Origin: Ailanthus altissimus
Taxonomy: Eukaryota; Streptophyta; Magnoliopsida; Sapindales; Simaroubaceae
Assembly: GCA_946807835.1 (NCBI GenBank)
Contig: OX327683.1
Location: 31,369,001-31,433,000 of the forward strand
Reading direction: 5' to 3'
DNA length: 64,000 nt
A program made the translations under genes and the position numbers. Positions 11,719-24,893 of this stretch are shown one piece after another; the stretch's first letter is position 1; every line of letters begins with the position of its first letter. The notes under the pieces were generated by a model. The model saw only the letters and a program-made list of their open reading frames with translations, searched no databases and had not been told where the DNA came from.

Positions 11719-14310
11719 TGTTGGATATCGAGTGTGTGACATACGAGTGTATACATAATTTCAAAAATTATTATATGTAGCGGAAGCATGTTAACAAAAC
11801 ACCCAATTTTACAATTAAACATATATATATATATCACATATATACATAAGTATAACAATTATATAATTATAAACATGATTAATAATTAAATTATAACAAT
11901 ATGTAAAATACTTATCTAATGAAGGTAGCTTTACAAAATCTTCAAGTCCTCCAACAATCTATGTGAAGAGTTTACAATAAAGTATATTGTTGAACAATTC
12001 TAGTTCATAACGGTTTGGTGGGATTATAGAGCTAGAATGATAGCTTTAGAATTTTCAACAACTTGTATTCAAACTCTTTGAGTACAAATATTTGTTTCAT
12101 AAATATGAATATGAATATGAATTAGCCATCCATAAAAAGAGAAGAAGATTAAATTTTCTTTTGTTCTTGTTAGTAACACTTTATTAACACAACAACCATT
12201 ATTTTCTCTTTGTTATTGATGAATTATTCAAGTGTGTAAGATAAGTAAAAACTCAAAAAAAATTCACCCACTAGTTTTTTAACTCTTTGAAAGGAAAAAT
12301 AAGACAAAGCAATTTTTCTCTCTTTCTCTCTCCCTTGCACTTGGACGAATCCCTCATTCTCCCTGAATGAATTTTCCTTTCAATTGTTTTGTTTCAATTA
12401 TTTTACTATAAAAAATTCAATTGCTTTTAAGAAGTGTTCCACTTATTAATAATAACAACTACCCATTATTACTATAGTGTTTGAAACACTTGATTACATT
12501 TCAAGTGCTCCACTCACTTCTTGAAAACAAATGGTCAGATGTCACCTTACAAAATGAATGAAAAAATAATTTATTTTAATTTAACCAAATGAATAAAAAA
12601 TTCATGTTATGGCCAACATGAATGCCACTTGATTCATTATGTCTCCACCATTCATAATGGTTAGTTATTAAATTCATTTAAACAAAATTAGTGCAATAAA
12701 TTATATAACAATCCTTAGTGGATTGATTGTAAATTATAATATAATAAAATAAATTAAAAATTATTTTTGTATTATTTTATTAATATATCATGATATATAA
12801 TGAAGGGCTTAAATCTTATCATTTGTCACCATCCTATTGGTTAATAACTATGTAATAATATTATCAAATAAATTAAAATTTATTTTTGTATTATTTAATT
12901 AATATATCATGATACAAAATGAAGAGCTTAGATCTTACTATTTGTCACCATCCTATTGGTTAACAACTTTGTTAATTAATTAAAAGATGTACTTGACAAT
13001 TAAGTCTTGATAAATATACATCCCGAGGGATTCCGAAATAATTATCTTATTTTGTTGAAATGTATTAGATCGAATTATTCAATCCGCTACCCTAGTGCGC
13101 AATGAGTACACTTCATATTGTAAGACTCTCTAGGTCCACACCTGATTTGTCATATGGAGCTTCTCCATACGTCCGTGAACGATATTCCACACATACGATA
13201 CGGATGTTACAAATTAACGTGTTAGACCATGCAAATTGAGGTTATTACATATTCATATAATTTTGTTATCATTTATATCATTGAAGAGCAGAGCTATAAG
13301 TCATCACCGTCAAATCTCTATTTTGCTCAACTATGAACTTATCTCCATATTTATATTTCATTAAACAATATCACAAACGCCCACAAACGCGTTTGTGATA
13401 TTGTTTATTCCTTCGGAATATATTTTTCGAGGTTTATGCTTATGGCCACAAGACTTCCTGAAATGCAATATTGGAGCATCATGATATACAACCCACTCAT
13501 ATTAGCTGATGGATCACATATCTATGCACACCGGACTCTATGAGCATCAGACCATACCCAACGACACCCAGCGGTCAGACCATGAAAGATTTCTGACATG
13601 TGTGAAACCAAAGCATGGTAGATCACTTACAAGCCCATTGTGGCGCTCAGGTCAAAGGATCATAAATACTACTCAACTTGAAAGATCTTCCATTGACAAC
13701 TTCATGAGATGTCTATTGGAGGTCCTCGTAAGTCTGTTCAATATCCAGTCCTTACTGAAGACCTGCATCTCCATATGAGCTTCCTACTAAGCTCATGATT
13801 TGCTAAGACTAACCATCTGGACCATCCAGATATAGACATACACTAATTTATATTAATGGGTTCTACCGATAGATCCGCATCGATGAAATTAGATCAGGAA
13901 CATTGTGTTTGAGAACATACTTGTATAATGACATTTCTAGCACCATCTGCAATTCCTTGCAGCTATGTCATTACTAATATATTCTCATGTCATTGTCCCA
14001 TTTCAGACAAGGCTCTAACTCCTTAGATTTCGCTAACTATATAAACATGCTAACTTTTAGCATCACTAACTCTTAGCACTACTAACTCTTAGTACTTCTA
14101 ACTATTAGCGTTGCTAACTCTTAGCACTGATCTAAACTCTTTTAGACCATATCTGAACTCCTTCAGATCATATAATGTCTGAAATGTTACAAGCATCTTA
14201 CTATTTAATGATAAATAGTATTAACGATTTTATTTAAAATGATAATTATATAAATACTATCATTATATATTTATACATAATGGGATGGCACGTAAGTACA
14301 AATTCTAACA
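11719..14310 (-). mobile_element. Solo-LTR-like element, family A copy 4
   Basis: The + strand boundaries are tgttggatatcg and aattctaaca, with a perfect 5-bp target duplication atttt at 11714-11718 and 14311-14315. It aligns in the same orientation as the nested copy at 2825-5261 and is the reverse complement of copies 1 and 2. Length is 2,592 bp, the longest in the window, partly because a segment of about 120 bp is duplicated in tandem inside it (about 12,746-12,865 and 12,866-12,985; shared words include tttgtcaccatcctattggt). No internal retrotransposon genes are present. Confidence 0.85.
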
Positions 14311-15259
14311 ATTTTAACAATAGTTCTTAGAACACAAGAGAAGTTGGGTTAAACGTACCGTTTCGTAAATTTCTCATACCTTTCATATTCGGTAAATAGG
14401 AGATGTTGTTCACTAATTGCAACATATCTAGCAAATTCAGTATGCACGCACTGTTGGTTATAGTAGAATACAACAAGATTTTCTTTAAAAGCAATTTGGA
14501 TAAGTTCAATTTGAATTAACTCATTTGAACCATATTTTTACAAAGAAGCCTTGGCAAGCCGATTTAAATGTCTAGCAACGCCTCCATTTTTACATTCTAA
14601 AGCTTTATCACAAAACTTATAAATAACTCTCTCTTTAATTTTTTAAAAAACCATATGAGTATTTAGCATAAAATATTTTAAATATTTGATGCTCGCCCTC
14701 TTTTTTTATTTTCTAATACTTCAAATAATTTTAATTGTAAAAATATATTATTAAATTTAAAAAAAAATTTATTTAGAGTATTGAAAGTTGGCATTATATG
14801 AATAATAAATATATGTGTTGAAAATTTGTAATTTGTGAATGAAAATAAAAAAAGAAAAATAATTTAAGATATTATAATTTTAAAAAAGAGTTAAAATAAT
14901 ATTTAAATTAAGTTGAAAAAGTTGAAAGATAGTTGGCATTTAGCACGACTGTGGTGTCATTTTAATAAGCACAAATAATCACGAAAATGTGACTGTTAAT
15001 CAACGATGAAAAAGACCGTTGATCAAACAGTCTTCTTTAAAAAAAAATAAATATTTTTAATATAAAAGTTATAAGAGAGCAGCGGTCCACGGGCACGTCC
15101 TAGGCTGTAGTGTCTGGGCCGAAATTACACGACAGATTTTTATGCCTTGGTGGCCCAAACACGACAGCTTTTGTAGATCAAAATTGGGTGGGCCGTCTCA
15201 TTTATCGAAGAGCGTGGTAAAGTATGGGTCCGCCTACATCTTAATCACGCCATTTTTAA
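14311..15259. other. AT-rich intergenic DNA upstream of the cyclophilin gene
   Basis: The first 750 bases are AT-rich and featureless. From about 15,070 the composition becomes more GC-rich and unique-looking, which fits the proximal promoter of the downstream gene. No confident TATA box or transcription start can be fixed by eye. Confidence 0.5.
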
Positions 15260-15291
15260 GAGAGAGAAAACCTAAGGATGACGCAACACTG

Positions 15292-15310
15292 AACCCTAAA
15301 GATCACACGT
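15292..15310 (+). promoter_or_regulatory. Telo-box-like AACCCTAA and adjacent CACGTG G-box
   Basis: AACCCTAA lies at 15292-15299, followed within a few bases by CACACGTGG (G-box core). A second telomere-repeat-like element, ttagggtttagggttttg, lies at 15710-15727 in the presumed 5' UTR intron. Such boxes are common near start sites of plant genes for RNA and protein metabolism. The match is seen; function here is inference. Confidence 0.4.
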
Positions 15311-15339
15311 GGAACAAAAGCAAGCCATCAACCGTGTAG

Positions 15340-16389
15340 ATCTACTCTGAAAACTGTGTCTCGCAATCTAGCAGATCCTTTCTCAGCTCACACGAACAGC
15401 GAATGTTAGTAAAGCCCCTCTCAAAACTAAGCCAAGCACTTCGCGACCAATGATTTTCACCACCTTTTTATTTCCCGAGTTATAATATGAGTTAACTAAG
15501 TCCGATTTTGGCTTTGTCAAGGTACACTCGGTGCTCTTCTTTGCTTAAGTTCTCTAGCTTGATTGTTTCAAATTTATACAGTTCAGCTTCTACGTTCTGC
15601 GATTCATTTACCGTTTTTAGAAGTTGTAATATCGGATGGCATTTATGAAAATTCGATGAATTTGATGTGAATGATGTTAATTTTACTGAAATAGAGCTTG
15701 AATGAAAAATTAGGGTTTAGGGTTTTGGAGTCTGTTACAATTTGCTAAAAATAAGGGTGCATTTGGAGCTTTGTCGGCTGTTCAAAAAGCCTTAAATTTG
15801 ATAAAATATTACTGTCTCTAGTTTGTATTGTTTGGGCAGAATTTTTTTTTTTTTTTAATTCAATGTGAGAAGAACATTAGGTGCTTAAAGAAAACGTTTT
15901 TACTCGAACATACTTTCTAACACCAGTCTCAACAGCGTTCGACTAAGTGTTAATTTTTTTTACAGCCATACAAAGAAGTTGCTTTTCCTTTTCTGTTCAT
16001 GAATCCGTGAGGCCTCGAGCTCTGTTTACAGCACAAGGTTTCCCACCTCATTTTTGCTCTCGTTTAAATTACCCTCATATGGTATTAGAAGAAAACCATT
16101 CACGACTTCAATCTGTAGTTTTTCCTTCTACTTGAAGATAACTACATGGTGGCAATATGCAGCCTGATGGAGTCTCAAACGTTGATAATTCAGAAGTCAC
16201 TATGTCCTTAATATTAATTTCAAATTAATGAAACTAGATATATTATTATAAGTAGGATTCTGAGAGTAAATCTACACTTGAAACTTTTTGTCATTTCACA
16301 TATATAGTAAATGGATAACAATTTTGTATGCTACGAGAAGATATATTTTAACTGTGGCTTTTAGTTTCAGCATTTTGGAGTGAGGAGAT
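15340..16389 (+). other. Probable 5' UTR exon and leader intron of the cyclophilin gene
   Basis: No coding frame fits here, but an acceptor ttagtttcag at 16361-16370 lies 19 bases before the start codon at 16390, so the leader is probably spliced. A plausible donor is caag|gtacac at about 15,521/15,522, which would give an intron of about 850 bp. The interval holds a T run at 15,842-15,857 and the telo-box noted separately. Transcript data would be needed to fix the exon. Confidence 0.45.
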
Positions 16390-17929
16390 ATGAGTAAGAA
16401 AAAGAACCCTCTTGTTTTCTTAGATGTATCGATTGATGGGGATCCTGTGGAGAAAATTGTTATTGAGGTAATTTCATATCCAAATTCCACATTGCTATTT
16501 TATCATTTTACTTTTCTTTTTTCAGCCTTTCTGTTGGAAGGAAATAGTACGTTCCACTTTGATGTTGGTCTGTATGTTAATAATTCTCTTTTTGGATGGG
16601 TAGCTTTTTGCTGATGTTGTTCCCAAGACAGCAGAGAATTTCCGAGCACTCTGTACAGGTATTTATTATTATTTTTCTTTCAATAAGACACTCTGTACTG
16701 ATTATGCGAATTACTTACTGTTGATTCCATAGAAATTTTTTAGTTCTCGTATGCATGTCATGCAGTGGCCAAAATCAATAATGCCAATGTGGAATTCCAG
16801 AAGGTGGTGCTTTTTGTCATTTTCTTTGAAATGCTGTCCAAATAATTTATTCTCTCTTTCCTTAGCTCTTTATATTGTGGGGTTGAAGAGTTGCAATGAT
16901 AGTGAATGGAAGATCATGTAATTTGTTTTTCATTTTGTTCTTAATCTCAATCTCAATCTGGTTTCTAGATTGTTTTATATTAAAATGAAGTATTTGCTGC
17001 TGCTGGTCTTTACTCTTATCATATGCTTTTACTTGAAATGAGAGCATAGACTGTATTCTTTATGCATTTCACTATCCTCTCATAGGATCAAGGTATTCTT
17101 TTTCTTTTTCATTTTTTTTTAATAGAAACTGTATACAAATTTTAAATACGGAAAAATTGATTTATTTGGGAATGGACAAGCCATATAAAAAGGAAAAAGA
17201 AAATGGGAAACTCAAAATGAAAACTAAGAAGGCCCACACCAAGTCCAAGACAAATCTGTGATTCGAAACCTCAAACAAAAATTGATTTATTAAGTTGCCT
17301 TCTTTCTTATTTTCTGATGCCTTTATTTCATTATCAGATGTGTCAAGAATCTCTTATTACTGGTGAAGACAGATCTTTTATTAATATTTTTATGACTAAA
17401 TTTTTATTATAATTTCTTTTATTTTTTGGTTTTATTAACATGGAAAATCCTTTGTTTTAAATTAGCATCCAGTTGAATGAACTCCACTTTTGCCACTAGC
17501 TAGTGTATGTGAAAGCACTGTGTTTGGTTGTATGATATCGTAGTAGATTTTGATGTGTTTTCTCTTTGATCCATTGTAGGTGAGAAAGGCATTGGAAAGT
17601 CTACTGGTAAACCTCTGCACTACAAAGGAACAATGTTTCATCGAATAATTAAGGGTTTTATGACACAGGTATCTGTTTTCCCCCTTATGAACCATTTTTA
17701 TTATCAAGGGATGTTTGTAATTGTGCTCATTCCTTGACAGTTTTGGCTTGAGCTATCTGTTAAGAGATTACAATTATGTTCTTATTTTCAAAATATGGGT
17801 GATATATTCTCTGGGGTGGAAAATGTTGTCGAAATGAGTGGAAGGGTGGCTTTTTCTGTTCTTTGTATTTTCTTTTAATGTGGGTTTTGGTTGGGGAGTG
17901 GGGGTGACTTAACTGTTCATTTGATCATG

Positions 17930-17965
<36 letters not shown>

Positions 17966-20900
17966 CACTGCTAAGAACTTGATCATTAATTTAGTCTCAA
18001 ATTTTCTTGTCCCTACAGGGTGGTGACTTTTCCAAGGGAAATGGTATTCTCTTTTGTTTCCACATTTTTAAGATTATAAAATTTCCTTCATGAATTCACA
18101 TTCTTTGTCTGACTTCTATATTTATGCCTAGACTTGTAAGGAACAACCTTTCTTTGGTTTGCAGGCACCGGTGGAGAAAGTATATATGGAGGGAAATTTG
18201 CTGGTAGTTATTTGTTGCACAAAAATTAATGTGCATGCTTGCTTGATTTCATTCTTGGTTAATCAAAAAGGTTTACATTTCCTTTACAGATGAGAATTTT
18301 AAACTGGAGCACAATGGACCTGGTATTCTCTCCATGGCAAATAGTGGTGCAAACACCAATGGATCTCAGTTCTTTATAACGTTCAAGCGGCAACCCCATC
18401 TTGATGGGTATTTATTTTACTCCTTAACTGTTATGCTTGTATTTTGTGTATGTTACATTTTTACCCATAATACCTCCGACCTTCCTCCACTTTGTTTTTT
18501 TGCTACTATCGTCAAAAACTTAAAATCATATTAGAATGACACTTTGTCTGTTAGTCTATTGGATTCTCATCCATCGATCATATGGCAGGAAACATGTTGT
18601 TTTCGGAAAGGTTGTGAAGGGGTTGGACGTTATTAAGAAAATAGAACAGGTGGGAACTGCTGATGGTAAACCTGCCCGGCTTGTAAAAATTATAGATTGT
18701 GGTGACCTTTCTGAAAGTAAAATTCAGGACAGCAAAGAGAGAGGTAATTCCATATGATTCTTAGTTAGTGATGCAAGGATATCCTTATCCGATTGCTCCT
18801 AAATCTTAATTGTATAGTACATCCTTTCTTGCTTCTGTACATAAAATTCATGTTTTTTTTTTCTCAGTTAAAAAGAAAAATTCAAGTCATGTTTCTTCTT
18901 CAGAGGAAAGTTCTTATGGGGAAGCTACAAGAAGGCGCAAAAAGTCTTTGAAGGAAAGAAGAAAGAAAAGGAAGAGGAGATACTCTTCATCTGAGTCAGA
19001 CAGTTCCGACTCTTACTCTTACTCTTCCAAATCTGATTCATATTCAGATTCAGAATCCTCACCATCTGAATCAAGTTCCTCTGGAGATAGAAGGCGTAGG
19101 AAGAGGAAATCAGTAAAAAGTGGTAAACGAGAATGTGGGAGGAAAAAGAAGGATGGGCGAAGGGAGAAGAAGAAAAATCAGTGTGATAAACGGCCGAGGC
19201 GCACTTCTAAAATGTCTGGTTTATATTTGGTTCAAGTTCAAATAATACTTTCTGCCCCTCATTTATTTGCTTATATTTTGTTGATATTGCCTCTGTTTAT
19301 AGGAGCTCAGAGAGTTCAAGTGATACTGAGAGTGAGAGTATTAGCAGTAGCAGCAGCTCCGGTGATGAGAAAGCTGATCGGCGTGGTTCAGCTCATAGAA
19401 CTGGTAACTTAATGCATTCTTAATTGCCAAAGAATCTTGCACGTCAATCTACTTGTTCTTTCAGTTACAGCCTTCGTTATTTTGTCATAAATTATGTGTA
19501 CCAAGTGTGTCTAGTGGGTGTTTGCTAGTGAATCTACACCATGTTAATTGAGTCTGTGACTTTGACCTTGCAGATGTGGGAAAGAAATCTGTGACCCCTC
19601 CCTTGGGAAAAGGAACTGTCATAGGACAGCAGGGCAATTGTGATTTGAAGACAGCTACGGACAACTCATCTTGTGAAGAAGGTGAATTGTCTTTGAAGAA
19701 TGATAAGCTTCAAAACAATGGGCATAAAAGTGAAGGAAAATCTAATCAAACTTCTGATCAACATCCCTATTCTGATGACTCGAGCAAATCCAGGTTCTGC
19801 TCTTTGATTTCTTCTCTACTTGAATGTCCTGACGTTGTAATTTTATTTATTTTTTGTATGCACGTTGGAGTTATCTTGTGTAATTGTGTTGATGAAGTTT
19901 CTATAAATATATAACTGACAGGAGCGCGAATCCTAGCCCCAGAAGAAGGTCAAACAACAGATCTAGGAGCAGCCCTAGCCCAAGTCCCAAAAGGACCATT
20001 GGAAATGATGATGGTAGAAATCCTTCCAAGAAGTCTGGTGATCAGAGTCCTGCCCAGAGAGTTTCTGAACCTTCTGCTTCTAACCATGGCCGGGGTATGT
20101 CTCGAAGCCCATCTATGGATGGTGCTCCAAAACGCATTCGAAAAGGACGTGGCTTCACTGAACGCTACTCTTTCGCACGTCGATACCGTACTCCAGAGCG
20201 TTCACCTGCTAGATCCTACGGTGGTGGACGAAGTATTCATGAAAGGCCCCAAGATAGGTAATCACAGTTTGATATTCTTGAACTAACCGTAGCGTTATCT
20301 TCAAATTTATTCCATTTTTTGTTGTGAAACTTAATTGATTGTTGTATTTTGTGAAGGTATTCAAGTCACAGAGGTTACTCTGAGCGCTCTCCACCTAGAC
20401 ATTACAGAAGCCCACGGAGAGGCCGGAGCCCCCCCAGGTTCTCTCTTTTTTCTCCAATTGTTTGTGAGGCTTATGATACAGAAAGTTAACATGTTGGAGT
20501 CTGTATTTCTTTTCCACAGAATATTTACTGTACTACTTTTTATTTTTGTTATGCAATCTATCAGAGACAGTCCGGACTTCTTGTAGTTGCACAGTTTTGG
20601 TGATTTTTGTGTATAGAGTTTTGAAATGCTTGTTTTTGGTTGTGTGTTGATTGGATTCCTAGGGCAATCATTTTATATATTAGAGTGAAAGGATATCCTT
20701 CAGTACAAGAAATTTCATTTGATACTAGTAATGTTGAATATACTTGAATAGAATTCTAGAAAGAGTTGCTTACTGCAAGACGTGGAAGAGCGACATATAG
20801 AAAGCACTTATTAGTTTAATATGTCAATGCCAGGTATAATTTGATTACCTGTGTGAACTTATGCATGTAGAGTGCCCCTTGGAATTAAATTATTTAGTTT

Positions 20901-21387
20901 TTCATAGAACTGTTCAAGTTCTAAGTTGCACTAGGATATCATCATTTCTTTTTGTCAAAGGCCAAGTCTGCAGCCAATGCACTGGTATGACAGAAGCAAC
21001 TAATCCTTATCTGACCTTTTTCATAGATACCAACGGAGGAGCAGCAGAAGCATTTCTCGCAGTCCAGATGGTTACCGTGGCCGTTACAGGGCTCGTAGCC
21101 AGAGCTGGAGTCCACTACGTAGTCCTAGTCCGAGAGATAAGCGTCCTCCCATTAGTGAGGGGTTAAGATCTCGTCTAGGTCCTAAAATTGATGAAGAGCA
21201 CTCTCCTGCCAAACAGAGATACAGGTCCAGGTCCAGGTCCAGATCAACGGGCTTTGGGTCTGCTCATTCTAAATCTCCCAAGGCTTCACCTCCAAAGAAT
21301 AGTAATAGAACATCTTCTGAATCTCCCAGCAGGTCCATATCAAGTTCACCATCTGGGCAGAGGGGCCTGGTTTCCTACAGGGACTAG
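16390..21387 (+). CDS. CYP63: SR-type cyclophilin, peptidyl-prolyl cis-trans isomerase (CYP63-like)
   Basis: Thirteen coding exons join in frame to 667 aa: 16390-16467, 16604-16658, 17580-17668, 18019-18043, 18165-18203, 18290-18407, 18589-18743, 18868-19213, 19303-19403, 19574-19793, 19922-20257, 20357-20437, 21027-21387. Residues 1-175 are a cyclophilin domain with FHRI (R66), [20 protein letters not shown] and the DGKH histidine (H137). The position equal to human CypA Trp121 is His132 (PHLDGKH). The rest is Lys/Arg-rich and then Arg-Ser-rich, ending with RSRSRSR and many SP pairs. Proteins of this class isomerise prolyl bonds and bind SR splicing factors in nuclear speckles; Arabidopsis CYP63 is about 570 aa. 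The donor of exon 8 (AT|gtctgg) is weak but is the one that keeps frame. Convergent with the VTE3-like gene. Confidence 0.93.
17930..17965 (+). repeat. (CA)n(TA)n microsatellite in cyclophilin intron 3
   Basis: About eleven CA units run directly into about seven AT units inside the intron between exons 3 and 4. It does not touch splice sites. Confidence 0.9.
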
Positions 21388-22230
21388 TTCTGGACTGGAA
21401 CTTGGGAGGGCTTAGTGGGTTTTGGTCATGGAGATGAAGGATATGTAACTCATCTGAAAACAGTATGTGTACCTTGCCTTGAGATTTAAATCTTTTGGCA
21501 TAAGAAGAAGCCTATTTGTATGAGATTTAGATCATGCTTTTTGCAATTAAAATGTACACCTTTCAATTCGTTTTCCCCTTTTCTGGGTTTTAGAATCCAA
21601 TCGCCTGTTTAGTATTTTATATACTCATTATGGAAAGTAAACTAGGAATCTATTAAATGGACTTGGATGCCCATATTGTATTGCAGTGGGTCTTTCATGC
21701 TTTTCCTAGGTGATTATCTTGTTCGATTCGAATTGACTTTCTAATCGACAAGGACTACAATGAAATGAGTGTTTTCTTTAATGAATTTTTACTAGAAAAA
21801 TAAAGCTCGCTATCAGGGAAAATTCTATTCACAAAATGCTTTTTTCATACCCGACCATAGCCATGTTTAAATACGTGCATAATAACAGAAGCAGTTCAAG
21901 GTAATCTGGAATGCTTAATTTAATGTTTTCCTAGTAATATTCCTTCAGGCATTGACATTATACGAGTAGAACTGTAGAAGTCTGTACATATGCAGGCAAC
22001 ACTTGCTTGAAATTTCAAAAATAAATTGTTACACTGTGGCTTGTGGAGCTTTTAAAGATGAAAGATAATTAGAAGCTCATTGTGGCATGCCTCATACAGA
22101 ATCTTAGTAAGAGAGCATTTACATGCCTTGCTTTGATTCTTCTTAAAGCTCCAAAATACAACACAGTTGGAAGTTTATTGATACAAAACAAAAGAAACAT
22201 CTGTAAACAAGAAGCGAGTCACCAGCTCTC
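21388..22230. other. 3' UTRs and spacer between convergent cyclophilin and VTE3-like genes
   Basis: The 843 bases between the two stop codons must hold both 3' UTRs. An AATTAAAA word at 21,545-21,552 on the + strand could be the cyclophilin poly(A) signal. No other gene or repeat is visible. Confidence 0.55.
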
Positions 22231-24893
22231 TCAGATTGGTTGGCCTTTGGGTACAATTTGATCTTTGAGCCACATGTATATAGGAATCAGTACATAGTAT
22301 GTTGCAGCCAAGGCACCCAACAGGAATCGCAGTAGGAATACAAATGGATTTACAGGCTTGGATACATCCTCTGCCTTTGGACCAAGCTGCAATGATAAAA
22401 AAAAAAAAAAGTTAATTATAAATGAAGACAAGATAGTAATTGGAACGAGCTACATTTCTGAGCAAGACATGCATTAGCACTAAGTCTAATAATTGAGCAC
22501 ATAGAAATCTAGTCACTGTTCAAATCCAAAGCAGTAATTATAAACATTGGTCATTTTGACAAGCATATTTTCTACAGCAAGAAGTTTATTCCAGAAATTT
22601 CGAGTTAGAAGGCAAATTCTTTTCCAACTTTCAGCAGGGACATATAAAGAAGGCTTTGGTCCATTTAAGAACGAAAGAATTTTCTTCAACTATATTTGAT
22701 ATAACTCCATTCTATATTTGCAAGTGTTAGTATTTTAACTCTTGACAGTACATGTAATTGAGTAGAATGCTTCTACCTGCTGCTTTGACAGTTGCAAGAT
22801 ATCAAGACGTGTTTGTTCAAAAAAGAAATTAAGAATCTCATACCAATGAACCAAAAGAGAGGACTTCGCACCAACCATGTAAGAATTTTGAATTCCAAAA
22901 GCTATTACAGAGATCTAAAACTTTTAGGCTGTCTTTGGTCTTTTACACTACGAACTATTCAAATGCATATTGCAGGTCATAATAGAGATGGTTATCATCA
23001 ATAATGATTGCACTGCTATAATAATTGACGTACTTTTTTTCTTCTTTTGTTCAAGCTTTCTTCGACAAATGTAGTATCCTATTGTTAGATTTGTGATTCA
23101 AGTACTAACTTAACTTTCTACTTTTTACAGAAAATTACGAATTCCAAAAAGATATATCGAGCACATCTGTAACTCAACATAACTTAATTGCACAAAAAAA
23201 ATGATATTGTAATGAGTTATTGACTAAAAAGTAGGGAAGCCAAAAGATTCAAATGGACCAAAATATAATCATTCACAAATGTCATAGGAAAAGACATGAA
23301 GACAAAAAAATTTTATAAGGTTTTATGATCATATCCCACATTGACCAGAAGGAGGTTATTGACTTTAAAGTGAACTTGCAGTGGTCTTTTTTTAAAATAT
23401 ATTTTTCACTGGGCAGACAATTAACTTAACTTGATGTTGACTTCTATAATCTCTTTGACATAGTCAACCAGTCATATGAAGGAGATAAAGATATCACATT
23501 GGAGACAGACATAAACACACAGATTCAAGTTAAAAAAATGCAAAAAAGTACAGGTTTAACCAAATGCATTAGGAATTCAAAAATACATACCTGCAATGGA
23601 GAGTCCCCAGATGCAGGTTTAACACCTGTCACAGAACATCCCATAATCAAACCATGCTTGCGAACACCACGGTACCATTTGGGTCCAATTCTTTTTAGTT
23701 GGACATCCTTGAATCCAGCCTTCTTGAACCACTCAATGTATTCTTCCTCTTTTGGGAATAACATCCAAACATCAGCAAAAAAGCGAGACAACCAAAATGT
23801 TGGATACACAGGACCAATTAAACAGGCCTTTCCTCCTAGTTTCAAGACTCTGTATGCTTCCTTGATGCCACGTTGAGGATCTGGCCAGTACTCAATACTG
23901 AGAATCATATAATCACCATTAGACACACTACAAAGAATATGCTCAGTTTCTTTGAAATCAAAGCAAGCAAATCTTAAACATAAATGCCTTCAAAAATATA
24001 CACAGATGTATATATACTTATTTGATTGCAAATATATTAAACACACACATCAAGAGATGAGTGTTAAGTATTAATTTTGAAAGAAATGCAACTAATAAAC
24101 CTTTTAAGGGGCGACGCATATTTAGTACATACAAGCACACACTGGCCCATTAACAACCACAAAATTAACACAAATGCCAATTAAACTATCCAGCATAACC
24201 AAAGACCATGGTCCCAACTACTGAACATTAAAAACTACCATAATAAAAGATTTTAGAAGGAAATATAAAAACACGACATAAAGTTTACACATTTCAAGTA
24301 AACAGAAAATCAAAGAATTCACCGACTGAAATAATTCAAATATACCTCCCAGCAGAAACATATCTATCTGCATAATCAGTAGGAAATGGCAGATCCTCCG
24401 CATCGCCCTCAATAATCTTACAATCCTTCAATGGCTCCTTCTGCTTAGCCTTAGCAAGCTGGTGTGGTGACTGATCAAGAATGGTAACATTCTTGGCATC
24501 CACATGTTTAACAATACCAAGAGTGGTAAATCCAGTGCCACCACCAACATCAACCACAATCATGTTCCTGTCACTAAGATCAGCAGGCTCAAGCGCATCA
24601 TCTCTCATGTCCTCGGTCCAATGACCAGGGTTTATCACATGGTCATACACAATTGAGAGAAATCTATAGAACCAAAATGCCTCTTTTTTGTGTTGAATGA
24701 ATCTTGGCTGTGAAGCTGGCCTTGAAGCTGACAGACTGCATTTAATGGTTTTAATTGTTCTTGGCTGTGAGATTAAACTCAGTTTAGGAATATGCTTCCC
24801 GTGCAAATCTGAGCCCAAGAAGCCTAACCCCTTCGGAGTTATGCCTCTAATGAGAGTGAGATTTTCAGCTCCATTAAACATTGAAGAGGCCAT
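22231..24893 (-). CDS. VTE3: Chloroplast 2-methyl-6-phytyl/solanesyl-benzoquinol methyltransferase (VTE3/APG1-like)
   Basis: Three exons on the - strand (24893-24346, 23897-23591, 22386-22231) join in frame to 336 aa; Arabidopsis APG1 is about 338 aa. It methylates MPBQ and MSBQ with S-adenosylmethionine, feeding tocopherol and plastoquinone synthesis at the inner chloroplast envelope. Residues 1 to about 52 are Ser/Thr/Lys-rich and poor in acidic residues, like a transit peptide. The SAM-binding glycine motif VVDVGGGTGFTT is at 113-124, with D140 (ILDQSPHQL) and EGDAEDLPF at 162-170. The last 38 residues hold a hydrophobic segment (LLRFLLGALAATYYVLIPIY) before a short basic tail, the usual membrane anchor. 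The exon 1/2 junction rebuilds AGSIEYW. It looks intact. Intron 2 is about 1.2 kb. Confidence 0.95.

Noticed and set aside
16862..17707. Open frames on the - strand across cyclophilin introns 2 and 3
   Set aside because: They are antisense shadows over introns and exon 3 of a well supported + strand gene.
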